A stretch of 64,000 nucleotides of DNA from Vibrio astriarenae (GCF_010587385.1 NZ_CP047475.1:1302001-1366000); one strand, 5' to 3'; shown: positions 45,914-55,807, counted from the stretch's first letter. The notes: a model not told the origin generated them from the letters alone. Program-made: numbers and translations.

Positions 45914-45932
45914 GTATCTGGCAGTTGAGTAT

Positions 45933-46280
45933 TTAAACCATTCCGTCTGTATTTGAATGCGTTTGACGGTGGCGATACCAATAAATGGTCGCGGCTACAG
46001 AGGTATAGAAGTAGGCGATGACTGCCACCATTGGTGATGAAGCTAGCTCTGTTAAGAATGTCACAGACAATCCAAGAGACGTAATCATCAGCTTGGTCAT
46101 TAGGCCCAGGAACAAAAGACCAAGTGCGAACTCAGGTACTTTAGTAGGACGAAACGCGACCCAATAGCATGCCGTTAATGATAAAAGTGCGACGATAGAT
46201 CCCGCAGCGAAAGCATCAGCGTGTTCGATAGAAGTAAAGCCAAAAAGGGTAAGACAAACTAACGCAAGAGCAATTTTCAT
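45933..46280 (-). CDS. Small inner-membrane protein, unknown
   Basis: 115 residues, four hydrophobic segments (about 1-22, 27-45, 50-70, 78-103) and a polar His/Asn-rich tail (HRHRQTHSNTDGMV-type). GAGG lies 7 bases before ATG46280. Family not recognised. Confidence 0.72.
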   Translation of the reverse strand: MKIALALVCLTLFGFTSIEHADAFAAGSIVALLSLTACYWVAFRPTKVPEFALGLLFLGLMTKLMITSLGLSVTFLTELASSPMVAVIAYFYTSVAATIYWYRHRQTHSNTDGMV

Positions 46281-46622
46281 TTTATAACCTCGAATAGGTG
46301 TAACCCGTATCCATACACGAAAGTGTTACTCAATCAACGGGTGTTATTGTCTATTTATTCGACATAAATGCAAGCAAAGTTTTCAAAAATCGAGATCAAA
46401 TTAACAGCAATTGCTCTAGTATAAGTTTCTGATAACATTAATTTAACATTTCGTTCGCTCTGTGAACTAATTCGAGAAGTGCTTGCTGAAATATGGGGCA
46501 TTTGGGTGTAAGTAAAATTGCTTTCCGTTTTGATTTTCAAACGCTGTTTGTCGCGTTTTGACCTACTGTTATTTAGGCGTTGAAATAGTCTATTGTCCCC
46601 CAAGAAATAGGTTGTCGAATAA
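46281..46622. other. Intergenic AT-rich region
   Basis: About 340 bases with no supported gene. A loose inverted pair (AACCCGT near 46305, ACGGGTGTT near 46340) is visible; nothing else was recognised. Confidence 0.45.
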
Positions 46623-46805
46623 ATGACGAAAGCACATGAGAATGCGGAAGGGCATCAAGTTGTACATGACTGGATTCGGGAGAATCGTGAAAAAGAGCGC
46701 CAAGAGGCGTCGTTCGAACAACAAAAGAAAAGTGAGGTAAAGTTGACCCCGCTAGAAAACTTTCTATCTGACTGGAAGAAGCAGCTTAAATCCAGAAGCT
46801 ATTAA
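46623..46805 (+). CDS. Small charged hypothetical protein
   Basis: 60 residues rich in Glu, Lys and Gln (NREKERQEASFEQQKKSEVK), with a C-terminal amphipathic segment (PLENFLSDWKKQLKSR). Only a weak AGG lies about 12 bases before the ATG. Plausible but unproven. Confidence 0.5.
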   Translation: MTKAHENAEGHQVVHDWIRENREKERQEASFEQQKKSEVKLTPLENFLSDWKKQLKSRSY

Positions 46806-47055
46806 ACGCCAATGACGCTGACTCTGCTTTGTAAGAGCAATGTAAAACTTAGTGAAAGTGCACAAAATACAGCGAATCCATTGTTCTTCGTCCACCAAGT
46901 TAGCGTAATCTTCCAACGGCAAAAATAATACAAATAAAGCAAACCCACTCAAGTTGATGTGGTCTCTTGCTTTACCGGTTATAAGGGCCGGCTCATCAAG
47001 GCTCAATGAGTTCTGGCCCTTCCTTAGATTTTTATATTTCGGAGACATCCCCCAG

Positions 47056-48039
47056 ATGAAGATGGCTTTATCAACGCTTGCTGTGTGTGGTCTGATCGCT
47101 GCGCCAGCAATGAGTGCGAGCGGAGACGCTCTTTCTTTCGACCTTAGCCCTTGGAAGATCACGATTCCTGATAGTCAGCTCGATTACTATGGCTCAGGGA
47201 AGGCAGGCACTGCTGCAGAGCTGCTCCCGGCACAATGTAACGATAGACGTGATGTTCTAAGCTCACAAAGTGCGGTGAAGGGTTTGAGTGATGCCGCTTA
47301 CTTCGAAGTTGTCGATGGACGCGCGCATTTTAGAGCGGACATGGGGCGTGGCATCACAACGGAAAACTCCAACTATATTCGCAGTGAGCTGCGTGAGCTT
47401 TTCAATGTGGATGCTGAAAGTCGAAACCCTTGCTCAACATCGACGGCAAACACATCATGGTTTATTAACGACGAAGCAACAGGCACTTCAACGCATACAT
47501 TAGCGTCTACATTGCGTATCGATAGCTACCCAGACCGAGCGGTCACCAACGAGATGCCGAAAGTCGTGGTGGGTCAGGTTCATGGCTGGAAGGTCAAACA
47601 AGCACTCGTTAAGCTGCAATGGGAAGGCGACGATAAACCCGTTCGCGTGATCTTAAACCAAGACTTCTTCTTGGATAATAAATCGTGTAACAGCGAGCTG
47701 GCAAAAACCACAGGTTGTGACCTGTGGTCGTTCAGTGTTGAAATGGGGCAGTATCAAGCAGGCGATGAGTGGAGCTATGAAATCACGGTCGATGATAAAG
47801 CTATTTACTTGATGACTCGTGATGCAGACGGTTCAAACAAAGTAGAACGCACACTAAACTGGGGCGAGACAACGCAAGATCGTGATGGTCGCGATGTGTT
47901 ACTTGTGAACGAATGGGCTACAGGTGAGGTGGCGTACTACTTTAAAGCCGGTATCTACCCACAGTTCCGTCCTGCAGCAAAATATGCTGGGCAAGTCTTT
48001 GACGTAAGCTTCTCAGACATCAACCTAACGCACAAATAA
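47056..48039 (+). CDS. Alginate lyase, polysaccharide lyase family 7
   Basis: Start at ATG47056, which opens a signal peptide (MALSTLAVCGLIAAPAMSA); the frame runs 102 bases further upstream without secretory character. 327 residues. PL7 signatures are complete: the catalytic Arg segment YIRSELREL, the substrate-specificity motif QVHGWK (QIH/QVH type) and the Tyr motif YFKAGIYPQ. It cleaves alginate by beta-elimination in the periplasm or outside. Val at the QxH position is often linked with guluronate preference (family knowledge). Confidence 0.95.
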   Translation: MKMALSTLAVCGLIAAPAMSASGDALSFDLSPWKITIPDSQLDYYGSGKAGTAAELLPAQCNDRRDVLSSQSAVKGLSDAAYFEVVDGRAHFRADMGRGITTENSNYIRSELRELFNVDAESRNPCSTSTANTSWFINDEATGTSTHTLASTLRIDSYPDRAVTNEMPKVVVGQVHGWKVKQALVKLQWEGDDKPVRVILNQDFFLDNKSCNSELAKTTGCDLWSFSVEMGQYQAGDEWSYEITVDDKAIYLMTRDADGSNKVERTLNWGETTQDRDGRDVLLVNEWATGEVAYYFKAGIYPQFRPAAKYAGQVFDVSFSDINLTHK

Positions 48040-48123
48040 GCGACAGACTTTTCTTAGGTTTAAAGGCTTATAAAAAGGTGTAAGAATTATTGTGAATGTA
48101 GCCGTTTTTACTCGCTTATTTTC

Positions 48124-48145
48124 TGGCGCATGCTAGCATGCGCCA
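48124..48145. promoter_or_regulatory. 22-base perfect palindrome before the porin gene
   Basis: TGGCGCATGCTAGCATGCGC plus CA, perfectly self-complementary, 24 bases before ATG48170. Could be an alginate-lyase transcript hairpin or an operator; no U-tract follows. Confidence 0.5.
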
Positions 48146-48169
48146 ACTCATTACATTTGGCTCACAATC

Positions 48170-49285
48170 ATGCCTTACATAAAACGTCTTACTGTCGTGT
48201 CGTTTTGTTTTGCTTCAACCGTTTCTCACGCAACGGGTCTTAATTTCTGGGAATCTTCAACCACAAACAGTGCCTTAGCGAGCGCAAACGGTGCTCGGGC
48301 GATGGATGCGAGTGTTCTTGCGACTGCTCCGTCGAGTATGACTCAGTTTGATTCATCAATTGTCACTGGCAACGTTACCCGTTACCAAGTCGATACCGAC
48401 TATGACATCTTTGGTGACAAGTCTAACTACTCAAAATCCGATCCAATTCCAGCGGGCTTCTTTGTTACACCGTTAACTGACAAGTGGTATTTTGGTCTGG
48501 CTGCTTATAGTCGAACAGCAGCGGATATCTCGGTACCAGAGCTCCCGATTATTCCACCTTTGATATCGATAGATGAGGCACGAGTTAGACCTATCGTCGT
48601 CTCTTTTGCCCCGAGTGTGGCCTATCAGTTTGGCGAAGTGAGCGTAGCGGGTACGCTAGAGTACCAATACGCAGATTACACGCTTGAGAGGACGGAGTGT
48701 AATTGGCGTGGCTGCTCACTAAGCTCTCAGAGTGGAACAACAAGTGGTTGGAGTGGTGCACTGAGTGCGACTTGGCAAGCAAATGACAAGGTGTCTTTCG
48801 CAGCAACACATCGTTTCGCAACGCAATTTGGTGATGACAATATCGATTTTGATTTACCGTCAATCACGAGTGTGTATGCAAGTTTAGAGCTAGTAGACGA
48901 TCTCATTTGGCATAACACTTATAGCCTTTCTCGTTGGAAGGGTAAAAGTATTCAATATGATGACTACATGGACTTTATCGGTTTATTGAAAGGCTCACAA
49001 CACAGCAAACGGCTTGCCACTTCGCTTGAGTATCAATGGCACGATGTCACCGTGATGGCGGGTGTGAGTATTGACGAAGCCATTGATGCATTTGGTGGTG
49101 AGGATGTTCGCTATCGATTGGGTGTGGGCTATCAACTGACTGAAAATTTGAAGGTTGATCTTGCCGGTTTCAAGGAAAACTACGCAAGAAAGTACCTTAA
49201 TGAAACAATTTTAGGGGAAGAGGTGAAGGTCGATGTCCAAAACTCTGGCTACGGAGTGAGTTTGGGAATAACCTACCAAATGTAG
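48170..49285 (+). CDS. FadL/TodX-like outer-membrane transporter
   Basis: 371 residues with a signal peptide ending in VSHA-TGLNFWE. The mature start GLNFWESSTTNSALASANGA, with its NxxxxAxA pattern, is the FadL-type plug. It is followed by many amphipathic strands and ends in a beta signal (YGVSLGITYQM). It should admit a hydrophobic compound across the outer membrane. The sequence is shorter than classical FadL (~420), so substrate assignment is open. Confidence 0.8.
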   Translation: MPYIKRLTVVSFCFASTVSHATGLNFWESSTTNSALASANGARAMDASVLATAPSSMTQFDSSIVTGNVTRYQVDTDYDIFGDKSNYSKSDPIPAGFFVTPLTDKWYFGLAAYSRTAADISVPELPIIPPLISIDEARVRPIVVSFAPSVAYQFGEVSVAGTLEYQYADYTLERTECNWRGCSLSSQSGTTSGWSGALSATWQANDKVSFAATHRFATQFGDDNIDFDLPSITSVYASLELVDDLIWHNTYSLSRWKGKSIQYDDYMDFIGLLKGSQHSKRLATSLEYQWHDVTVMAGVSIDEAIDAFGGEDVRYRLGVGYQLTENLKVDLAGFKENYARKYLNETILGEEVKVDVQNSGYGVSLGITYQM

Positions 49286-49331
49286 AAGGTAATGAACAGG
49301 ACACCTATCTCATGTGGTGTCCTGTCTTGGT

Positions 49332-50867
49332 TTAGTCGCTATCTGGTTTTATAAACGTCCCATAGATATCCGTTCGACGATGCTTGAGGTTGGTTACAGA
49401 GCCCTCAGTATTTAACTGTTTGAGCTTGGTGAGATCGACATCGGCAAAGATGATCATCTCAGTGTTGGCATTCGCTTCCGTCAGCGTCGCATCATGCGGG
49501 AAGTAGATATCTGACGGAGAGAACACGGCTGACTGGGCATACTGAATATCAACGTTATCGACTCGAGGCAAATTACCAACGCTGCCCCCAATCGCCACAT
49601 AGCACTCATTCTCAATCGCTCGTGCTTGCGAGCATATCCTGACGCGCTGATAGCCATTTTTGGTGTCTGTCCAGAATGGCACAAAGATAATCTGTACATC
49701 TTGCTCTGCCATGATACGACCCAGCTCTGGGAACTCACTGTCGTAGCAGATAAGTATACCCACGCGCCCAGAATCGGTATCGAAGACTTTCACTTTGTCG
49801 CCACCATCGATTACCCAATCTTTCTCTTCGTGAGGTGTGATATGGATTTTGTACTGCTCATCGATTTGACCATCACGATGAAGAAGATAAGCAACGTTAT
49901 ACAGTTTCCCGTCCTCGAAAACCGGCACACTGCCAGCAATGATGTTGATGTTGTAGGTGACCGCCATTTGCGAAAAACGTGCTTTAATCTCTTCACTAAA
50001 GCTCGCCAAAAAGCGAATCGCTTCCACCGAGTTTTGGTCTGACTGCAAGCCCATGAGTGGTGCATTGAAGAACTCAGGGAACAGAGCAAAGTCAGCCTTG
50101 TAATTAGAAAGTGAGGTGACAAAAAACTCCGCCTGATCCATCAAGTCATCGAGGTCACGCACTGCACGCATCTGCCACTGAATCACCCCAATGCGAACCA
50201 AGGTTTTCTCAATATCATGGACAGATTGGATGTCCTCTTCATAGAAGAAGTTGTCCCATTCTAGTAATGTCGCATAGCCTTTAGATGCTTCATCTTCCGG
50301 TAAGTAGTTACGCATTAAGCGTTTAACATCAAAATCGTTGGCGAGCTGAAAAGAGAGAATAGGGTCATGTAGCTGGCGACGTTTCACTTGGTCAATGTAT
50401 TCAGTCACTGAGAGTTTATCAGCGTACTTGTGATAGCAAGGGATACGCCCACCAGTAAGGATCGCTTTGAAGTTCTTATTTCGACACAACTCTTTTCGTG
50501 CATCATAAAGGCGACGGCCCAAGCGCAAGCCACGATAGTCAGGGTGGACAAAAACATCCAACCCATACATCGCATCACCAGAGGGTTGGTTTTGAATAAC
50601 GTTTTGCTCAGTGATGATGTCGGTGTAAATATGAGGCAGCGAGAAGCGGTTGTAATCGACTTTTATGGTAAGTGCGGCACCGACTATTTTGTCGTTGTCG
50701 ACAATGCAGATTTGCCCATCAGGAAACTGGTGAATGAGATCCATAATGGTGATACGAGGCCAAGCACCGCCCACATCGGGGAATACCAAATCCATCAGTT
50801 CTGCTAGCTGAGGATAATCCTTGGCCTCAATGGTCCTTAAAGAGAGTTTTGGGGTGTTACTGTCCAT
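49332..50867 (-). CDS. Bifunctional GNAT acetyltransferase / carbon-nitrogen hydrolase fusion
   Basis: ATG50867 has AAGGAC eight bases before it and is preferred over the codon 36 bases upstream; 511 residues. The N-terminal ~210 residues are a GNAT domain (GLDVFVHPDYRGLRLGRRLY holds the CoA loop). The rest is a nitrilase-superfamily domain with its Glu-Lys-Cys triad visible as LFPEFFNAP, HEEKDW and LICYDSEFPE. Such fusions occur in many gammaproteobacteria; substrate unknown, likely a small amide. Confidence 0.92.
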   Translation of the reverse strand: MDSNTPKLSLRTIEAKDYPQLAELMDLVFPDVGGAWPRITIMDLIHQFPDGQICIVDNDKIVGAALTIKVDYNRFSLPHIYTDIITEQNVIQNQPSGDAMYGLDVFVHPDYRGLRLGRRLYDARKELCRNKNFKAILTGGRIPCYHKYADKLSVTEYIDQVKRRQLHDPILSFQLANDFDVKRLMRNYLPEDEASKGYATLLEWDNFFYEEDIQSVHDIEKTLVRIGVIQWQMRAVRDLDDLMDQAEFFVTSLSNYKADFALFPEFFNAPLMGLQSDQNSVEAIRFLASFSEEIKARFSQMAVTYNINIIAGSVPVFEDGKLYNVAYLLHRDGQIDEQYKIHITPHEEKDWVIDGGDKVKVFDTDSGRVGILICYDSEFPELGRIMAEQDVQIIFVPFWTDTKNGYQRVRICSQARAIENECYVAIGGSVGNLPRVDNVDIQYAQSAVFSPSDIYFPHDATLTEANANTEMIIFADVDLTKLKQLNTEGSVTNLKHRRTDIYGTFIKPDSD

Positions 50868-51041
50868 ACATATGTTGTCCTTGTTATGCACTTGTTTCAG
50901 CATGGCACAAGTTGTAACGAAGATAAACTGTTGATGGTGCGTCTTTGGCTAACTATGAGTATGCTCTAAATTATCTATATCTATGAGGTGCTTATCGTTG
51001 CACTATACTGCTAACAGGCAAGCGCACAGCAAGGAAGAAGA

Positions 51042-52784
51042 ATGAAGAAAACGGCACTCTTAGCAACGTTCACATTGTGTGGATTTAGCGTGTGGGCGAG
51101 CACTCAGGTCTCGGATTCCGTGGCGCCAGAAGCCACCAGTCAGGTTGTGACTAAAAAAGCCGTGATGACAAATAAATATATGGTGGCCGCAGCTCACCCA
51201 GAGGCCGTGAAAGCAGGTTACGAGGTATTAAAGCGTGGTGGAACCGCAGTTGATGCCATGGTTGCGGTACAAACAGTTTTAGGCTTGGTCGAACCGCAAT
51301 CATCAGGCATTGGTGGCGGTGGGTTTGTGGTCTATTTTGATGCTGAATCTAAACAACTGACGACATTTGATGGGAGAGAAACCGCACCTCTGGCAGCAAG
51401 GCCAGAGCTGTTTCAGGATAAAAACGGAAAACCACTCAAGTTCTTTGATGCGGTGGTCGGGGGACGCTCAGTCGCAACTCCGGGCACAGTGAAGTTGCTG
51501 GAAGCCATGCATCAACAGTACGGCAAAGAGAAGTGGTCAGAGTTATTTGTGCCTGCAATCAATCTAGCCACAGATGGGTTCACCGTCTCCGAAAGAATGG
51601 CGGCATCCATTGCACGAGACCAAAAGTATCTCGCACGTTACCCTGAAACGAAGCAGTATTTTATGGATAAGAACGGCGCGCCTTTGCAAGAAGGTCACCT
51701 TTTGGAAAATGGAGCTTATGCAAATACATTGAAGGCAATTGCAGAAGGCGGAGCCGATGCTTTCTACTATGGAGAGATTGCTAAAGCCATCGTCAATAAA
51801 GTGAACTCTGTCGAGGATAACCCCGGCGTATTGGCGTTAGAGGATTTTGCCACCTACAAAGTGATTGAGCGTGATGTAGTGTGCGCGCCATACCATCAGT
51901 ATGAAGTGTGTGGCATGGGGCCACCAAGTTCTGGTGCACTTACTGTCGGGCAGACACTTGGGATGTTAGAACATTTCGATATCGCAGCAATGGGCCCGTA
52001 CAGCGCGAAAGCGTGGCAGATCATCGGTGACGCATCACGACTCGCATTTGCAGACCGAGGTCGATACATAGCAGACACCGACTATGTACCAATGCCGAGC
52101 GGATTACTCGACCAAGATTATCTTAAGCAACGCGCAGAGTTGATTACCGAAGGAAAAGCACTGAGCCAAGTCTCAGCGGGCATGCCTCGTTGGGAGCAGT
52201 CGATTGCTCAAGCCGACGATCAATCTATCGAGCTACCAAGCACCACCCACATCGTTATCGCTGACCAATACGGTAATGTGTTGTCTAAAACCAGCACTGT
52301 TGAAAATGGTTTTGGCTCAAGATTGATGAGCAACGGCTTCATCTTAAATAACGAGCTCACCGACTTCTCATTCGCCTCTCATAGTAACGGTTACCCAATC
52401 GCCAACCGAGTCGAACCCGGCAAACGCCCAAGATCGTCAATGGCACCCACCATCGTCATGAAAGAGGGCAAACCCTACATGGCAATAGGCTCTCCCGGTG
52501 GCTCACAAATCATTGGTTATGTGCTCAAAACCCTCATCGCTCATATCGATTGGAAACTGGATATTCAACAAGCGATAGATTATCCCAACATGGTTAACCG
52601 TTTTGGCACATTTGATATCGAAATCAACACAACCGCGACAGACTTGATTTCAGAGCTAGAAAAGATGGGGTTTGAAACTAACGTACGTGACCTCAACTCA
52701 GGCTTGCATGGAATTGTGTTTGAGGAAAGTCAGATGATTGGTGGTGCTGATCCGAGAAGGGAAGGGATTGTATTGGGGGACTGA
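51042..52784 (+). CDS. ggt: Gamma-glutamyltransferase
   Basis: 580 residues with a signal peptide ending near residue 20. The Ntn-hydrolase processing site is ELPSTTHIVIAD, where the second Thr becomes the N-terminal nucleophile of the small subunit. GIGGGGFVVYFD, PPSSGALTVGQTL and GSPGGSQIIGYV form the gamma-glutamyl pocket. It hydrolyses or transfers the gamma-glutamyl group of glutathione in the periplasm. Its 3' end is partly duplicated at 55810-55897. Confidence 0.97.
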   Translation: MKKTALLATFTLCGFSVWASTQVSDSVAPEATSQVVTKKAVMTNKYMVAAAHPEAVKAGYEVLKRGGTAVDAMVAVQTVLGLVEPQSSGIGGGGFVVYFDAESKQLTTFDGRETAPLAARPELFQDKNGKPLKFFDAVVGGRSVATPGTVKLLEAMHQQYGKEKWSELFVPAINLATDGFTVSERMAASIARDQKYLARYPETKQYFMDKNGAPLQEGHLLENGAYANTLKAIAEGGADAFYYGEIAKAIVNKVNSVEDNPGVLALEDFATYKVIERDVVCAPYHQYEVCGMGPPSSGALTVGQTLGMLEHFDIAAMGPYSAKAWQIIGDASRLAFADRGRYIADTDYVPMPSGLLDQDYLKQRAELITEGKALSQVSAGMPRWEQSIAQADDQSIELPSTTHIVIADQYGNVLSKTSTVENGFGSRLMSNGFILNNELTDFSFASHSNGYPIANRVEPGKRPRSSMAPTIVMKEGKPYMAIGSPGGSQIIGYVLKTLIAHIDWKLDIQQAIDYPNMVNRFGTFDIEINTTATDLISELEKMGFETNVRDLNSGLHGIVFEESQMIGGADPRREGIVLGD

Positions 52785-52936
52785 ATTGCTTCTGATTGGT
52801 ATAGGTACATAAGCAAGCGTCAATAAGTGAAAGAATACAGAAATGAATTGATTGGCTCTCATAAATCATTCTTAGACTTATAAATTTCACTGTAAACTTG
52901 ATAGAGTTATCATTGTCTTTGCAAGGAGGGTTGTTG

Positions 52937-53071
52937 ATGGGAACTATCATTGGTTTAGTTGTTTTGGCTGCAGTAGATTGATTTCTTGTTCGCAAAACAG
53001 GACTGCACATACATCAACTCATTTCTAAAAAATATGCAGAGCATCTGCAAGGTACAGAGCAACACAAGTAG
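52937..53071 (+). pseudogene. 44-codon small membrane ORF interrupted by in-frame TGA
   Basis: An excellent AAGGAGGG lies 7 bases before ATG52937. The frame reads a hydrophobic stretch (MGTIIGLVVLAAVD), TGA at 52979, then FLVRKTGLHIHQLISKKYAE and ends at TAG53069. Restoring Trp (TGG) at the TGA gives a natural membrane helix followed by a basic tail. Most likely a small protein gene with a nonsense change, or a 14-residue peptide. Confidence 0.5.
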
Positions 53072-53120
53072 GGTTTGCTAGCTGCAACTTAGCAAGACAT
53101 CCAGAGTGAAGGAGGAACAC

Positions 53121-53618
53121 ATGCAAAGCCAGGGAAAGCTGTATTTCTTCTGTGGCAAGATGGGCGCTGGAAAATCGACTCAGTCTAGGGTTGTTGCGGC
53201 GGAAAAGAAAGCCGTTTTAATTTCAGAAGACGATTGGTTGGCGGCTCACTTCCCCACTCAAATCACAACATTTGACGAATACATTAAGTATTCAAATCGC
53301 ATTAAGCCATTCGTTAAAAGCCATGTTCAAAGCTTGTTGAGTATTGGGGTTAATGTTGTCATGGATTTTCCCGCAAATACCGTAAAGCAGAGAACTTGGT
53401 TTAAATTATTATGTCATGAAGTAAAGAGCGAGCATGAACTGTGGTATCTGGACCTCAGCGACGAGGCGTGTTTATCTCACATTGCTAAACGTCGGGTTGA
53501 GAAGCCAGAACGAGCCATGTTTGATACGGAAGAGGTGTTTCATCATGTCACTCAGTATTTTGAAGCGCCTGCAATTAGTGAACAGCTCAATGTGGTACGT
53601 GTCAGTTCAGATACCTAA
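53121..53618 (+). CDS. P-loop kinase-like ATPase (AAA_33/zeta-like)
   Basis: ATG53121 behind GGAGG (an in-frame GTG lies 15 bases earlier); 165 residues. The Walker A is CGKMGAGKST, followed by LISEDDWLAA; a later acidic motif is VVMDFPANT, and HIAKRRVEKPERAMF resembles the Arg-rich lid of small kinases. It probably phosphorylates a small molecule. It opens the accessory patch downstream of ggt; the following genes are all acetyl- or phosphotransferase-like. Confidence 0.85.
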   Translation: MQSQGKLYFFCGKMGAGKSTQSRVVAAEKKAVLISEDDWLAAHFPTQITTFDEYIKYSNRIKPFVKSHVQSLLSIGVNVVMDFPANTVKQRTWFKLLCHEVKSEHELWYLDLSDEACLSHIAKRRVEKPERAMFDTEEVFHHVTQYFEAPAISEQLNVVRVSSDT

Positions 53619-53706
53619 TTGGTGAGAATGCCCTTGCTAGAAGCCCTAGAAAATGGTGTCGTTAATGGACGCTGCTTAATTTAGCGTTAGGTTTAGACGA
53701 GGAAAT

Positions 53707-54183
53707 ATGGAAGTTCAATACAAGGTTTTGAAGGCTGAGGATAGTAGGGCGTATCGAGAATTACGCCTAGAAAGCTTACGCAAAAACCCCGAAGCATTTG
53801 GCTCTGACTATCAAACGCAATCTCAGTTATCTAAATTGTTTTTTGAAGAAGTGCTCGAAACGGGTAGTAGAAACCACGTTGTGCTCGGTGCGTTGTGTGA
53901 AGGGAAACTCGTAGGCTTGTGTGGCTTGCTTTCTCAAGGGCAGGCACAGTCATTGGAGCTGGTACAAATGTTTGTTGCTCCTGAATGTCGTGGTCAGTCA
54001 ATAGGTAAAGCTCTTTTGTCTAAAGCTGAGTCAATACTTCAGAGCCGTCATGAAGATAGTTTAACGTTGACGGTATACACCGACAACGAAGCAGCAATCA
54101 GGTCATATGAAAGTTTTGGTTTCACCAGAGTTCTCCAGCATGACAACGAAATCACAATGAAATTTCAGCCTGAAACATCATAA
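53707..54183 (+). CDS. GNAT-family N-acetyltransferase
   Basis: 158 residues. The acetyl-CoA pyrophosphate loop is VAPECRGQSIGKALLSKAE (Q/R-x-x-G-x-G/A form), preceded by VGLCGLL and followed by the Tyr-containing NEAAIRSYESFGF. The acceptor is not predictable; small antibiotic-like or amino compounds are common for this family. Confidence 0.9.
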   Translation: MEVQYKVLKAEDSRAYRELRLESLRKNPEAFGSDYQTQSQLSKLFFEEVLETGSRNHVVLGALCEGKLVGLCGLLSQGQAQSLELVQMFVAPECRGQSIGKALLSKAESILQSRHEDSLTLTVYTDNEAAIRSYESFGFTRVLQHDNEITMKFQPETS

Positions 54184-54213
54184 TAAACTAACCTAGCGGA
54201 TCGTATATCTAAC

Positions 54214-55007
54214 ATGTGTCAGCGACGTATAAGGACAGAAATGAACAAAGACGATGTAATGCAAGAGTACAATGAGGTTGAGCGAAAACTGATTAACTCT
54301 TTCAATGGCGTGAAAGAATCAGATAGCAATCTAACTAAGTTCGTATCGAAAGACCGTCATGGGAGTTACATTTCATTCTTCAACTTCGGTGAAAGTCGCA
54401 CAGAATCCATTGTTAGAGAGCAACTCGCTTACTTTGACGAGCGTAATTTGTACTTTGAATGGAAGACATACAGCACCGATGTGCCGAGTAATATCGGTGA
54501 AGTGTTACTTGCCAATGGTTTTAAGCAAGAAGAGTCCGAATCATTTATGGTTCTGGAGTTAGCAAAGGCTGTTGACGAACCGTTTGATGATTTGTTGATC
54601 ACAGAGGTGACGGATAGCAAAGGTATTCGTGAAGCAATCAGAGTTCAAGAACAGGTTGGGGTGGAGATTTTGAGTGGCAATACCACTATCTGTTGAGCCT
54701 AAAACAGTATTCACCTGAATCCGTGTCGATTTATGTTGTGTATGTCGACAATCAGCCAGTGGCCTCTGCTTGGCTGACGTTTAATAGCTGCAGCCCATTT
54801 GCTGGAATTTGGGGGGGAAGTACGGTCAAAGAATATCGAGGAAAGGGTTTCTACAGTTTGCTGCTTAACAAGCGTATTGCTGAAGCAAAATCCAGAGGGG
54901 CGAAATATCTCATCATTGACGCTTCGGATATGAGTAAGCCGATCGTAGCAAAGCGTGGCTTTGAAGTGGTAGCGACAACCACCGGGTATACTTCTCCAAG
55001 TCGTTAG
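54214..55007 (+). pseudogene. GNAT acetyltransferase gene broken by a one-base frameshift
   Basis: Two frames overlap at 54693-54696. The first (54214 or ATG54241) codes for an N-terminal half with GFKQEESESFMVLELAKA. The second begins only at 54693 and carries the CoA site (VKEYRGKGFYSLLLNKRIAE) and the terminal DASDMSKPIVAKRGF. Between them, restoring one T in the GGTTGGGG at about 54654-54660 joins the reading into VWGGDFEWQYHYLLSLKQ. So the gene is intact in design but frameshifted, unless it is a sequencing error. Confidence 0.8.
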
Positions 55008-55024
55008 TAAAATAAGGAACTATC

Positions 55025-55807
55025 ATGGAAGAGTTATCAGGCGGAAGGGCATCCTCAATTTATCGAGAGGGTGAAGTTGTATACCGACCGCTTCAGCCAT
55101 GGAGCCCCACTATTCATCAGATACTACAACATCTAGAGCAATCGGGTGTAAATGAGATCCCCAGGTTTATTGGTGTTAGCAAAAACCGAGAAGCCTTAAG
55201 TTTTGTTGAAGGGGACACCTACAACTATCCATTAGTGGGTGCAATTGTGTCACATGAAGCACTCGTCTCTGCGGGCAAATTGCTGCGCAAAATACACGAC
55301 TCGACCGTTTCGTTACTGAATGAGATTGATGTGAATAACCAGCAATGGATGCTTGAACCAAGAGAGCCTTTTGAGGTTATCTGCCATGGTGATTTTACTC
55401 CCTACAACGTGGCGCTATCAGATAACACCGTTGTTGGTGTGTTCGACTTCGACACGGCACATCCAGCACCAAGGGTGTGGGATCTGGCGTATTCAGTATA
55501 TTGTTGGGCTCCGTTTAAAACTGACAGTAATGATAAGTTAGGTACACTATCAGAGCAGATATCGAGAGCTCGTGTTTTTTGTGACAGTTATGGCGCAACT
55601 CAGTGCCAAAGAGAACAATTGGCGGAAGTGATGATTCAGAGGCTAGGTGCTCTCGTGTCATTTATGCGCCGTGAGGCAGAGGAAGGGAATGTCACCTTTG
55701 CTGAGAATATAGAACAAGGTCACCTTCAAGCCTACCTCAATGATATTGAATACATCCATGAAAATAGTAAACAAATGCAGTGCTTACGATTGAAACAAAG
55801 TATCTAA
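55025..55807 (+). CDS. Aminoglycoside phosphotransferase-family kinase
   Basis: 260 residues. The APH catalytic loop is ICHGDFTPYNVAL (catalytic Asp) and the Mg-binding GVFDFDTAHPAPRVWDL. The N-terminal lobe is short (GRASSIYREGEVVYRPLQPW) compared with antibiotic-resistance APH enzymes, so the substrate may be a metabolite rather than an antibiotic. Last gene of the accessory patch. Confidence 0.87.
   Translation: MEELSGGRASSIYREGEVVYRPLQPWSPTIHQILQHLEQSGVNEIPRFIGVSKNREALSFVEGDTYNYPLVGAIVSHEALVSAGKLLRKIHDSTVSLLNEIDVNNQQWMLEPREPFEVICHGDFTPYNVALSDNTVVGVFDFDTAHPAPRVWDLAYSVYCWAPFKTDSNDKLGTLSEQISRARVFCDSYGATQCQREQLAEVMIQRLGALVSFMRREAEEGNVTFAENIEQGHLQAYLNDIEYIHENSKQMQCLRLKQSI

Noticed and set aside
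52979..52981. Selenocysteine codon in the small ORF
   Set aside because: No hairpin of the right form was seen just after the TGA, and the codon falls in a membrane helix where Trp is natural.
53611..53700. Possible attC-like integron site (ACCTAAT ... GTTAGGT) between the kinase and GNAT genes
   Set aside because: Only the outer seven bases match RYYYAAC/GTTRRRY loosely, the inner arms do not pair, and no similar repeat flanks the other genes of the patch.
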